Assembly: GCA_963921935.1 (NCBI GenBank)
Contig: OY998180.1
Span: 207,246,744-207,310,743 of the forward strand
DNA: 64,000 bases
Direction: 5' to 3'
Source: Galeruca laticollis
Taxonomy: Eukaryota; Arthropoda; Insecta; Coleoptera; Chrysomelidae
The stretch's first letter is position 1, and each line of letters starts with the position of its first letter. Below the pieces are notes generated by a model. That model had not been told where the DNA came from. It worked only from the letters and a program-made list of their open reading frames with translations, and ran no database searches. A program made the translations under genes and the position numbers. Of this stretch, positions 44,731 to 55,669 are shown piece after piece.

Positions 44731-45449
44731 TAGTAAAAACCAAATAAAGTTGCGTTTACTTCACCTAGGGCGTATTTCTATCGCATGTGTGGCTACATTT
44801 CTATCGAAAAGTGCATATACTTAAATTTGTTAATTAATCGGTTCTAAACATAACCCAATCAATAAAAAAACTTTTGTACCAAAATAATGTATAAGCAATA
44901 TAGCTTTATTGGGTTTAGACGTCCCTCGATGTGAACATTTGTGTTAAAATTTTCATAAAGAAGCCTCCAATTATTGACGGTAAAATAGTCACTGCCAGAA
45001 ATAATGTCATGTTGCCGTGTTGTTTGTGACTTTTCTACTCGTGTATTGTCATCGATTTCTGAGGTTATAGTTACGTGCTTTATAAAATTTTCTTGTGAGA
45101 AATATTTATAATCAAAACTGTTTTTGTTTTCAAAACAACAAAGCATTTTCTTCTGTGATTGTTAAAATGCCCAAACAACCGATGCAAAGAACTTGTGGCT
45201 TCATTAGTAAATTTTTTTGAACAAGAAAGGAATAATAATGGTCTTTTGTTGCCCTTAAATGCTGTACAAGAGGTAGGTAAGACGTGAATAAAATATCCTT
45301 ACTTTATGAAAATTTCTATTATTTTAGCGTGTAGCTGCTGCTTTAAAAATCAGTTATTTTCTGTTAATTTCCATATTTCGTGAACACTCTGACAACGCTA
45401 CCAATGTTCACAATGATGACGTAAACGCAACTTTATTTGGTTTTTACCA
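44731..45449 (+). mobile_element. 719 bp MITE derived from an IS630-like DDE element
   Basis: Perfect 27 bp inverted repeats (44733-44759 and 45421-45447, GTAAAAACCAAATAAAGTTG..), with TA on both sides (44729-44730, 45450-45451). Inside, 45167-45272 encodes, in two frames, MPKQ then LVASLVNFFEQER and LLPLNAVQE ending at GTAGGT, and 45328 onward RVAAALKIS after TATTATTTTAG. These are exons 1 and 2 of the transposase type at 32933-34530. The rest of the gene has been deleted while both ends were kept. Confidence 0.85.
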
Positions 45450-45860
45450 TATTTAATTCGGCTGACAACCGGGACATTACGTTTTTTGGGTGGCCGATAA
45501 TAGACACATTTAGGGTTTGTGTCATAAATAGTTTTCACCAAAACTGTAAAAATGTTATCTAGTTTCAATTAATTGCACAAACAAATATGTAGGGGAGGGT
45601 GTCCTATAATGACATACTTTTTATAAAAAAAATCATAATTTTTTTGTATTGCTTTATTTTGAAAATATTTTCACAGAAAGGCAAATAAAAATGAATAATC
45701 TTTAAATATCCTAAAGAGAAGCGTAATATAATGAAAAATAAATAGAACAGAGACCTAAAATGTTATGTCATTTTAAGCACTGGGGGTGTCCAAAATGACA
45801 TATCATCAAAATATTAGTAAAAATTAATTGCACAAGTCACAAATAAATTTCTTTGATTTT

Positions 45861-47565
45861 GGAGTTAAATTTGTACACTCCAAATGAGCCCACAACTGAC
45901 ACAACATACACTGGCTCCCAGTTTTCTTAGATTAATAATAAATGCAAGACGCATTGTCTTCATCATCAGTCTCTTAAAAGGGTTCACTTTCTTCATTTCT
46001 ATCATCTTCAATTATTGCCTTGGGACTCTTTTTTGTAGTTCGATCACGCAAATTCATATGTAATTTAGAATCATGTGCTTCTGACATGTTTTGTTCTTTA
46101 GAGTTGTCACAGGAAATCTTTTAAATTTTCCGTGCGTCAATTTTTGATTTTTTCTTTGCTTGCTCTTCGTTTTTATATTTCAATTCCTCAAGATTCGAAG
46201 AACATGTTAGGACTGCTTACTTTTTTGTTACATTTCTTTTTCTTGATTGGTATATTGCTTTTGGAGGAGGGGATATTTCTAAAAATGACTCCTTTGCCTT
46301 CTACTCTCTTATCTTCTTCATTACTATTGATTGGAAGTTCAGAAACGACATCTGGTTGATTTTCTTTTTCTGTTTGATTGTCATCGTGAAGCTGCTCCCC
46401 CAACGGATTTGGTGTTTCAGCCTGAGCATCTTCTAGTGGAATATCAGTTGTATCCGCTGGTACAAAAAGGTAATCGGGAAAAAATGTTGGAATTAAATGG
46501 ACTGATTCCTGTTTTAGCAAATCCGCTCAATGCATTTTGGATTTTGGCTGCTTTACCAAACGCTTGAGAAAAGAGTTCACTCACTTGGTAAGCTGTAATA
46601 ACACTACCTGGATGATTTTTCCTCCATGTGGTACAAGCCTGATTGTAATAAGCCTTAAAGGGTCCAAAAAAACTCACATCAAACGGCGGCATGCGGTGGG
46701 TGCAGTGAGCTGGGAAGCACATGAGAATGGTGTTATTCTCTCTACAAAACGACACAGCTCCTAAGGAGGTATGGCTTACATTACCATCAAGCAGAAGGAG
46801 TACTTTATTTTCCGGAGAGGGATTAGCATGTTTGCAAAAATGTTCCAGCCTTGGCACAAACCTAAACTTCCAGGAGGTGCTTTATCAAAAAGATCATCTT
46901 CTTTGTTTTTTCTTGAAAATATCAAAGCTGGGGGAATATAGTTACATACTGGCCTCTTTCTGCGCTTGTCAGGGATCTTACTTGTTTGTGCCCAGTTGAT
47001 CCCAATATTTTCGGAGGTTTCTGGATAGTAGACACTTTCATCCATATTGTAAATCTTCTCAGTGATAGATTTCTCTTGTAGAACAGAATCTAAAACTTCA
47101 CATAATTTGGAAACTCTGAGTCACTCTTTTACTCGATTCCTTTTACACGGTTAAATTTATTATTTAGGTTATTTTTTTCAGCAAACTCATAATCTAAATG
47201 TCTCACTTCGGTTGTGGCTAAATCAAACAGTCTAGATTCAAGATATTTTATGTGATTTACCAACTTTTTCTCTGTTTGGGAATCAAAAGTTATTGAAAAT
47301 CGGCCCAGACTTTTCTCTACACCTTTAACTCTTTTATTCTTATTAGCAGCTCTACATTGCTTAGGGAACATTATACACTTTAGATGTTTTTAGCCAACCC
47401 ATTATCTTTTATAGCTTGCTGCATAGATGCTTCATCCCAGGACTGTCTATTAGTCTTTCGTACCTTCCAACCATGGTCATCTGTAAAAAATATCGAATAA
47501 CAATTAATATAAATCATTGTTCCAAAAAGACTTGAAAGAGTACTGTGCGTCGTATAAAATGACAT
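45861..47565 (-). pseudogene. jerky-type DDE transposase of pogo element 2
   Basis: Minus strand. VRKTNRQSWDEASMQQAI (psq-type HTH start) near 47460, GRFSITFDSQTEKKLVNHIK and YLESRLFDLATTEVRHLDYE near 47200-47310, then deletions. YNMDESVYYP (first D) near 47040, YIPPALIFSRKNKEDDLFDK, VLLLLDGNVSHTSL (second D) near 46790, RMPPFDVSFFGPFKAYYNQA (third D) near 46660, and GFAKTGISPFNSNIFSR. A charged tail follows in another frame to 46188. Near 45861-45929 QCMLCQLWAHLEC gives the same C-x2-C-x4-H-x2-C tail as pogo 1. Frameshifts and small deletions throughout. Confidence 0.85.
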
Positions 47566-47648
47566 ACTATGTCATTTTAACAACAACCACAATATGTCAT
47601 TTTAAACGCAGTGTTACATTTTCAATATATAGATTATTATTGAAAATA

Positions 47649-48610
47649 AAGAAGATGTACGAATATCGCGTGATATGTAAAGAACAACAACAAAGAGATT
47701 CTTGGGTAATTTACGCAAAAAGAAAAAGGGCTACTGAAATCCGTTGTTTTGTGTTTTCCCATGTTTCGATCAACAACTTTGCTCTCAAGTTTTACAGCCT
47801 TATTTGATTATACCGTACTGAGGACGGCTAATTAGCCAGAAACATGCATGTCTGCGGTTACCAGACTGTTTCAATAGCCCTTTTTCTTTTTGCGTGAATA
47901 ACCCAAGAATCTCTTTGTTGTTGTTGTTTACATGTCATGCGATTTTCGTACATCCTCTTTGCTGTTTACTCTGGGTCGACAGGTTCAGACAGGGGGGGGG
48001 CTATATGCGCCTCCGTGTCTATGTTGTTTGTTGTCCCGAAAAGTCGGGATCTTCCAATAGAAGACGTACGTTTGGTCTTCCTGTTGAAATCCGTTGTTTT
48101 GTGTTTTCCCATGTTTCGATCAACAATTTTGCTCCCAAATTTTACAGTCTTATTTGGTTATACCGTACTGAAGACATGCATGTCTGCGGTTACCACTCTG
48201 TTTCAGTAGCCCTTTTTCTTTTTGCGTGAATTGCCCAAGAATCTCTTTGTTTTTGTCGTTTACATATCACGCGATATGAGTACATCTTCTTTGTTGTTTA
48301 CTCTGGGTCGGAAGGTTCAGACAGGGGGGGCTATATGCGCCTCCGTGTCGATGTTGTTTGTTGTCCCGAAGTCGAGATCTTCCAATTGAAGGCAGAAATG
48401 TGCGTTTGATCTACCTGTTGAAATCCGTTGTTTTGTGCTTTCCCATGTTTCGAACAAGAACTTTGCTCCCAAGTTTTACAGCCTTATTTGGTTATACCGT
48501 ACTGAGGACGGCTAATGAGCCAGAAACATGCATGTTTGCGGTTACCACTCTGTTTCGGTAGCCCTTTTTCTTTTTGCCTGAATTACCCAAGAATATCTTT
48601 GTTATTATTA
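47649..48610. repeat. Foldback element with ~340 bp tandem units, inside pogo 2
   Basis: Long inverted arms 47649-47740 and 47869-47960 (about 92 bp, AAAGAGATTCTTGGGTAATT.. against AATAACCCAAGAATCTCTTT) enclose about 128 bp. The core plus the right arm then repeat: GAAATCCGTTGTTTTGTG recurs at 47736, 48086 and 48420 (periods 350 and 334). Each unit ends with the arm sequence GTAGCCCTTTTTCTTTTTGC or its variant. A G-run GGGGGGG with GCTATATGCGCCTCCGTGTC marks each spacer. No plausible protein. Confidence 0.82.
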
Positions 48611-48937
48611 ATAATGTTAAAGTTGCTATTGAAAAACCTACTTACCAATCAATTGTTCACTGTTCACATATAACAATTAATGCCAACACAATATTTAATA
48701 TCCCGATGAATGATATAAAAACAGCAATGTAAAATCCACGCATGCAAAAATATCTTGCCACTGAAACATAACCTACGCAATAAAACCGTTAAATAAACCT
48801 GGAGGGATCTGTAAACTTATAGTATATCTTAATAGAGTGTTTGAGTACAGTTACCGAATAAGAGATGCTGCTTCTAGTTTCCTATATAGAGCAAGTGTGT
48901 CATTTTAGCAGCTATGTCATTTTAGGACACTTTCCCC

Positions 48938-51447
48938 TAAGTGAACTAAAAACATAATGTGTTTCAAAATTAATGTTGAGATGAAATTTCTACAACCCTC
49001 TAAACTCGGGCTTTGCCCTTAAGTAGTTGATAACTGGGACATTCACCTTAGTCTCCTGTAGAAAATCATAAGAAATGTTCATTCGGAAGTTAAGCAGAAC
49101 CGTACTAGGCGAAAGATTTTTCTGATTATTTTTATATTTTAAATTCATATAGGATAAGCTCATGATATATGTCAAAATTAAAAAGTTACACAATTCGCTA
49201 TCAACAGACAATGAAAACCTATAAACTGATGATTAAGTCAGTAATTCAACATTTTTTGTTGGGTGGCCGATGTTCGAAAATACATTTTTCTCTCTGATGA
49301 ATTGTCTCTTTTGTATCGAAATACAACCTTTTGTCACCAGAATAAATATTATTTACTTATTCTTGTGCCTTCAAGATTCACAACCCCCTTTTTGTATTTC
49401 AAAAACTATTGTCCGCGCGGCGAGAACCCCTGTGATTTCTTGTATGTCCCTATCGTAATCTTCAATGTTTATTGGCCTCGTTCGCATTACCTCCCATAAA
49501 AGGTTCTATAACAATTTCATAAGATAGCTTTCTATGTTTATTGAGGCAAATTAGTTTTACTTATATAAGTAAATATCATTCTATACTTCAGAGCAATTTT
49601 TAAAATCTCAGAATTTGTACAAGTGTTTTTAATTACAAAGAAGAACGTCTCTCTCTTTCTTCACCACCGGTTAGTAATCTGCTGTCTTTTTATAATTTTC
49701 ATAGTCAGTCTATTTTTCAAACCAAGAAGCTAAATATTAAACAAAAGAGCTCGATCTTATGATTCCTGATAATAAACGTCAATATTGTCTACAAAACATA
49801 GGGTCGTAATTGTTGAAAGTGGGTGTTGAATTAATTTTCTACGCAGAATTCGCATAGACTTACTATATCACGTCAAGTTTTTGAGTAATCCTAACTTAAG
49901 AGTACCATAACGATTTTTCGCTATATTAGGCGTTATGTTACATCGTGAAAACGTTTGTTAACAAATATCAAGCTGTCCCAAAGGCTCTGATCCTCGTTTT
50001 TAAAATCCGCCTTATTGAGAATTTAAATTCCAGTTTTCCAACTTTATATTCATACTTTTGGCTCCATGACAAGTGTAATTAAACATTTTTTAAAATGTGC
50101 AATAATTTTGAACTGGATTTCACTTGCACTTATTGTACTCGATCTCTATCAAAATACCTATATGCTTTGTTCACTTAAATGCAACACTTGTCTAAATTCT
50201 CGCTTTGTTCAATTATATCAAACGATGATGGGAACGTCTTTATACATTTACTAGAAAAGTAGATTATGAAATAAATAAAGTTTTAAACTATTTATTATTT
50301 ATTACTACCATGGCGTGGTAATTTTTTAAACTCAATCTAAATTCTTTAAAAGACTACATATGAATAAATAAAAACTGTTAGCTAATTTGAATTAAATTAA
50401 TTGACGGATATTAATTTGAATTTACAGCTGTTCCAATTCAGGACTAGTAAAGGTGTAGATAGCCTAAAAATATATCTTATTGAAATTCGTTTATGTTTTA
50501 GAAAGTTTTATAACCTAAAAATCGTGTGTGAATTTGAAATTTGGAAGTTGTCGCGAATGTTTTGAAAGAGTGCCAAAAACAATACCGTAAATCCTACATA
50601 ATTGATGGTTTATTAGAACTTGATTTCCTTGAAAAATCATGATTCAAAAATGGCCTTTAAGATTATCAATATAAAGTACTAGGTGGATTAAAAAAACTTG
50701 AAAAATGTTTCACAAACTTAAGATATCGAATGTTTATATGTGATTTTGTTCAAAGATTCAAAAAAATTACCCAGGTTTGAAAATTGCAGCACCAAAATTC
50801 TAAAATTGGCAACTTTTTCCAGTTTACCACACTTTCATTTCTAGTTAACAATGGCATTATCATAATATGCATATTTGGAATTACATCCGAATAAGAAAAC
50901 ATTTTTTGTATTGGTTCTTCTCATTTTTTAAGGCATTGGATTGTGCATGTTCTCTTCGACCCAATTTTCCATTTCATTCTTACCCTGGCAAGTCTATTAA
51001 TATTTTCTACAGTAGATATATTTTTTTCTTCTTATTCCTTCCATTTGGTCTACTCAAAGTCTTATTTGTATTTATCTTTGTCTATTTCTACTTTTTCGTA
51101 TTCCTATCACTTGTCTGGTCGTTCTTCAATCATTTATTCTCAATAAGTAGCCATACCATATCGTTTTTCGGCTATTTTTCTTAAATGTTTCAGTGCATTT
51201 CTGAAATATTATTTTCTCGTGATTTTTATGTATCTTCAAATTCTCTGCTGTGTAAATTATGTACTTATATATAGATACTTTCTAAATTTCTATCATTTAA
51301 TTTAAATAGCTATGTGAACTCAAAATTAGACTCTATAATTTTTTTTTGATTTATTGAATATTATGGAGATGCAAGTCAATAATATTTGAATTTTCCTTAA
51401 AAATTATTGATATAATAATAAAAAATAATAATAGAGTATAATATAAA
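48938..51447. other. No supported gene
   Basis: AT-rich with pyrimidine-rich stretches. A 105-codon plus-strand stretch at 50867-51184 is Phe/Ser-rich because the strand is T-rich. TTCGGAAGTTAAGCAG near 49082 recalls 5S rRNA but does not extend. TTTTTTGTTGGGTGGCCGAT near 49251 shares GGGTGGCCGAT with 45489. Nothing else. Confidence 0.4.
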
Positions 51448-52383
51448 ATGGATCAAATGAATCTTAGAGATGGGAAGATAATAAAAAGAAGTGGGGAAGA
51501 AGAAGATAAAGAAATCAAAGAAACTGGACAATGTGAAGAAGTCAACATGCAATCAATACAAGATAACGAAGAAACAGAACAGGATACAGGTACGAAATAA
51601 AAGCAAACGTCCAGTGAAGAAGAAAAGAATGAGTTAAGAAAAATTATAATGAAAATAGACAGAATGATACGAAGAAACTATAAGATAACGTGAGAGAAGT
51701 CATACAGACTGAAATAAATCAACAGGAAAAAAAATGATGGATAAAATGGAAAAAATTGAAGAAAAGCTGGAAACAGGAAAAAGCTAGGATACACAACGAA
51801 TACCGTTTAAAAGAAACGAAGCAGGAAATAAGAGAAGAACTGATAGGAATATTGATGGAAATGGAGAAATTACAATCTACTGAAACTGGAAAATTGAAAG
51901 AAAATGAAAATGAGATGAAAAATGAAATAAAAAAATGCAAAGAAGATGGACAGAGAAAGAATCAAAATAAATAAAGTTATCCAAATGTTGGAAGAAAGTT
52001 TGAATAAAGAAATTAAAAAGAATTTTGAAATAGCAGAAAAAGAGAATTATAAGACAAAAAGTCTATTTAAAATGGATATAGTAAAGATACAAAACCAAGT
52101 TGAGAAAATAGAAGAAATAAAAATGAATTTTGAAACAACAGAAAAGGAGAATAACAACATAAATGTTGATTATGTAAGAATGATAACAATATATGTAACA
52201 AGGTACAATAATGACAACTAATTACGTCCGGAAATATTAATAAGAAATTTTACAGCAAGATTCAAAATAATATTAGATATGGGGGAAATAATAAGGAAAA
52301 ATGGAGAATATGACGCATTAATGTGGTTCACTATACAAGAGAGAGAAATTTATGTAAATATAGTTAAAATAGATAGAAATTAG
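51448..52383 (+). pseudogene. Gag-like relic (coiled coil plus capsid fragment)
   Basis: Starts MDQMNLRDGKIIKRSGEEED at 51448, very Glu/Lys-rich. A coiled-coil segment (ETKQEIREELIGILMEMEKL and NKEIKKNFEIAEKENYKTKS) runs over three frames to about 52220. Then LRPEILIRNFTARFKIILDM and NGEYDALMWFTIQEREIYVN resemble the capsid start of insect LTR-retrotransposon Gag (RPxxFxxxPxxFL..LExY....A..W). No zinc knuckle or pol follows. Could alternatively be a LINE ORF1. The A/G-rich strand makes some similarity compositional. Confidence 0.4.
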
Positions 52384-53173
52384 GATGTGTAAATATATAA
52401 TTAGAACCGAAATATATTAGGGTTATAATTACAACAATTTAAATAATAATTTCTTTACTTATAATAATAGAAATAGATATAACATTAGTAACAATAAGAT
52501 AATTAGATATAGACATAAATAAAATAATAAAATATGATTGGTTCCACAACCTTTTTCCTTAGTAACGAGTAACTGGGAAGGAGTTTGTTGAAAACAATTA
52601 ATAGGGAGGAAAAATGTAGATCTTGGAGAAGGCACGTTAAAGGTTTTGGCTCCGAAAATATATTTAAAATTGCTAGAAATTGTAAAATTGAACATTAAGA
52701 ATATAAATACTGTATGTTAAGAAGTGGTGAGTAAAAGTAAAAGACATTAAAAAGTAAAAGAAACCCAAACGTGAAAATACCGGGAAGAACGAAAATTAAG
52801 TAGTGGACGTATTTGAAAGGACTGGAGGTGTTAAGAGATCAGTGAACATTTTGGGTCAATGCGAATAGACTTTTGTGAAACGAGGAATGGACTGTAGAAG
52901 TACTTTGTAGGAAAGGACAGTTAAGGTATTTAGTATTAGAAATAGTTATTAATAGTATATAGGCAATTGGAATTTTTTTTGTTAAATATAAACTTAATTT
53001 GAACCCACAATTTGAATTATGAGTTAAATTAAGTAATATTAGTCAATGCTTAACCTAAAAATATAAATATAATTACAGAAAAATAACAATTTCCATGAGC
53101 TACCCGAATTTTAAATTAAATAATTTATTGGATATAAATAATTTTTTTTAAATTATATGAATTTCGATATTTT

Positions 53174-53250
<77 letters not shown>

Positions 53251-53459
53251 GAAGTTTATCTGCCTAGTTCATCCATCCTATTCGTACCTCCAGACGTCTT
53301 CTTTTTTGGTTAATTCTTTTTTCCATTTTTTCCGTTACGAATAGTAAAACTTGTTATTTTATACCCTTCATTATTATAAACTCATCTGATCTTCTTCCTC
53401 CTTTTTATATCGTACCTTTAAGTTTATATATGTCAAGTATATACATGTATTTATATGCC
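52384..53459. other. Unassigned; contains (TA)n
   Basis: AT-rich, no coding signal. May include untranslated parts of the preceding gag-like relic. Holds the (TA)n run described separately. Confidence 0.4.
53179..53244. repeat. (TA)n microsatellite
   Basis: About 66 bases of TA dinucleotides with one TACACATA interruption at 53211-53218. Confidence 0.95.
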
Positions 53460-53890
53460 GGTAAAAGAAACATATGACTTGAGCAGCATTTACAGTCTAC
53501 AATCAAACATGGTGGTGGTAATGTCATATAAAAACTAAAGAGGAAAGGATTATTAAGCATTCTTCAAGATTTCTCCATACCCACTGGAGTAAATATCACG
53601 TCCTGGATTCAATAGCATAATTATCCTAAGCATTCCTCTAAGCTATGCCAGAACTTTTTGATCAAGAAAAAAATGAAGACTCGAATTACCCAATGGGTAT
53701 CTTAATCACCTAATCGTTCTCATAATGTACCTTTTGGAAAGAACTCGGAACAAGTGTAGAAATCTATTTCCTATGAGCTATAAACATTTGTGGCAACTGT
53801 CAGAGAGCGATTGGAGTAAGTTAGACGAAGATTATTTTACGAAATCAATTAATGGAATGCCTAAGACACTTTTGTGAAGCAAAAATTAAA
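53460..53890 (+). pseudogene. Tc1-like transposase relic D (C-terminal part)
   Basis: QSTIKHGGGNVI near 53495-53530 is the block before the second Asp. ILQDFSIPTG and, shifted, PKHSSKLCQNFLIKKKMKTR near 53620-53680 correspond to QDNDPKHTSK.., with the catalytic Asp region damaged (NYPKHSS). The SPDLNPIE block is only traceable as SPNRSHN. HLWQLSESDWSKLDEDYFTK with SINGMPKTLL near 53785-53875 is the typical C-terminus. Several frameshifts. Resembles the tails at 22260 and the central relic at 17730, perhaps one family. Confidence 0.68.
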
Positions 53891-54553
53891 TTTTCATATT
53901 TTATGTTAAATTTCTATTTTACGTTGGTTTTTTAGTTGATTTTTAATTAAATTTTGATGGCTTTTTGGTTAGCTTTTACCTTGCTGTATCAGAAAATATT
54001 TCGAAAAACAGTGCTTGTGGATACAACGGTATTTTTAAATATTTTAGAATCTCGTCAACATTTTGTAGGATCCTACATTAAGCAGATCAAAATTAGAAAT
54101 TCATGGGCTTAACACTTTATCAAGACAACTTGTCTGAAACAGCCCAGCCCTTATTTCTAAAAAATAAAAATTCTTTTTAAAGGAAATCCCAGTAAAATAC
54201 CGTCGAAATCAGAATATACGAGGTAGACTGACATTTTCTTTCGAGCTTTATGAATTAATAACACTAAGAAAAGGTGTCTTGCGTTTCTCCAAATTAATCA
54301 AATTGGCTGAATCATTATATTACAATAAACTTAAATCATACTGGTTGTCCTTAAAATATAAATCAGTTGTTTTGATTTGAAAAATTTGTTTTAGAGTATT
54401 TAAAAAGTATTGTGAAGATTGCCCCATCAAAAAAACTTTTACCCAAAAATGAAGCACCAATTCTGTGGATAAAGAACTATTTATTCCCCTTACACTAAAC
54501 ACGTCTATAAACCCTTATAGAAAGCATACAACGTGTTCCGGGACTTGATGTTG
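53891..54553. other. No recognisable feature
   Basis: AT-rich. No coding signal or clear terminal repeat. Confidence 0.4.
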
Positions 54554-54599
54554 TATACTCAGTGACATTGAAACATGTACATGCAGCTCAACAAAAATT

Positions 54600-55013
54600 T
54601 GAGGGTTAGGACTATCTGTCTCATCTCCTTCTCACCTTCGCTCGACTATCATGGATGTATAGGAAGAACGAAAAAAGTCCAACCCTTCTTATCCGTCTAT
54701 AAATATTTCGCACTCCAAGGACCCTTCCATGTTCTGCAAACCACTGAGTTGCTACTGTCCTTGTCGATGAGAAACAGTCTCTTACAGCTAATAACCTTAT
54801 GCAACGATTTTGGCCTTCTGTTGTCCTGCTCACTCGTCCTGTGTCTCTGAATCTTCGTGTTCGGCCTTCTTGTTGCCATGCCTGATAACATCTGACAATA
54901 GTATCCACACTCTTATTTATTCTACCAACAATTTCTGGGAACGATAGCTCAGCTTCCCGAAGACCAACAATTCGACCTCTCTCGAACTCAGCTGCCGATA
55001 ATTTACATTTCTT
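54600..55013 (-). pseudogene. Tc1-like transposase, N-terminal part (element T2)
   Basis: KCKLSAAEFERGRIVGLREA with ELSFPEIVGRINKSVDTIVR forms the first HTH. CYQAWQQEGRTRRFRDTGRV is the linker. NRCIRLLAVRDCFSSTRTVA and TQWFAEHGRVLGVRNIYRRI form the second HTH, followed by RRVGLFSFFLYIHD, after which similarity ends near 54640. Open across most of this span. The DDE core is missing, so it cannot cut DNA. Orthologous to the T1 transposase at 26880, whose first HTH is less well preserved. Confidence 0.85.
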
Positions 55014-55669
55014 CGCACTCTAGGAATGATACACACTTGTGAATTCTTGAAAGACAACGTTTAAAACCATTGTACTCGAATAAATTCTGTATTTTGATAT
55101 CGGAATAGGCCGGTTCGTCCAGAACTTACAGCTAAAAAAGTAATTGAATACAACTGAAGGCGCTCAAATTATAATACAGGGTGTCTCACTATAAAGTAAC
55201 ACATTTTGACGGCTTATTACTCGAGAATGGAAACAGATATCGACGTGCAGTTTTCGCTAAACTTCTTATATTTCCTTCAAATTTTTATTGACATAGTTGC
55301 CAAATGTATATTTTTTCCCGAATGCGCCGAAAAAAATGACCATTTTTGAAACGAAATTACCGGTTTATTTTAAATACAACACCCTATATTTTTTATTACC
55401 ATCCCTTTCTTCCCCTTTCCAAAAAGGTATACATTATCGGCATATACTCAAGTTTTTAGGGAAATATTTAATTTTGTCATGTCAATAACTTCCAAACGTA
55501 AATTATCACATTTTAACGGCTTGGAAACGTTATAACTCGAAAATGACACAAGGGATTAATGAGCGGCTTTCACTGAAATTCTTACAAATGTTTAAATTTT
55601 TTATGACACCATTTGCAAGTCTCAAAAGTCGTCTAAAATTTTCATAAGAAATTTACTATTGTTAATTAA

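Larger units (their letters stand above)
45592..48937 (-). mobile_element. pogo-like element 2
   Basis: 3346 bp between TA duplications (45590-45591, 48938-48939). Terminal repeats GGGGAGGGTGTCCTATAATG and, inverted, GGGGAAAGTGTCCTAAAATG. The motif ATGTCATTTTA is repeated near both ends and internally (45760-45800, 47555-47600, 48895-48925), likely transposase binding sites. Encodes a minus-strand jerky-type transposase (45861-47565) and has taken in a foldback/tandem insertion at 47649-48610. Confidence 0.88.

Noticed and set aside
47894..48561. Several 67-111 codon open stretches in the foldback region
   Set aside because: They arise from the same repeated unit in different frames and include the G-run; no conserved protein emerges.
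49075..49130. 5S rRNA-like phrase GGAAGTTAAGCAG
   Set aside because: The match is about 13 bases and does not extend to other 5S boxes, so I do not call an rRNA gene or a 5S-derived SINE.
50867..51184. 105-codon Phe/Ser-rich open stretch resembling a membrane protein
   Set aside because: It reads a T-rich strand; hydrophobic runs are compositional and no signal peptide pattern or neighbour supports a gene.
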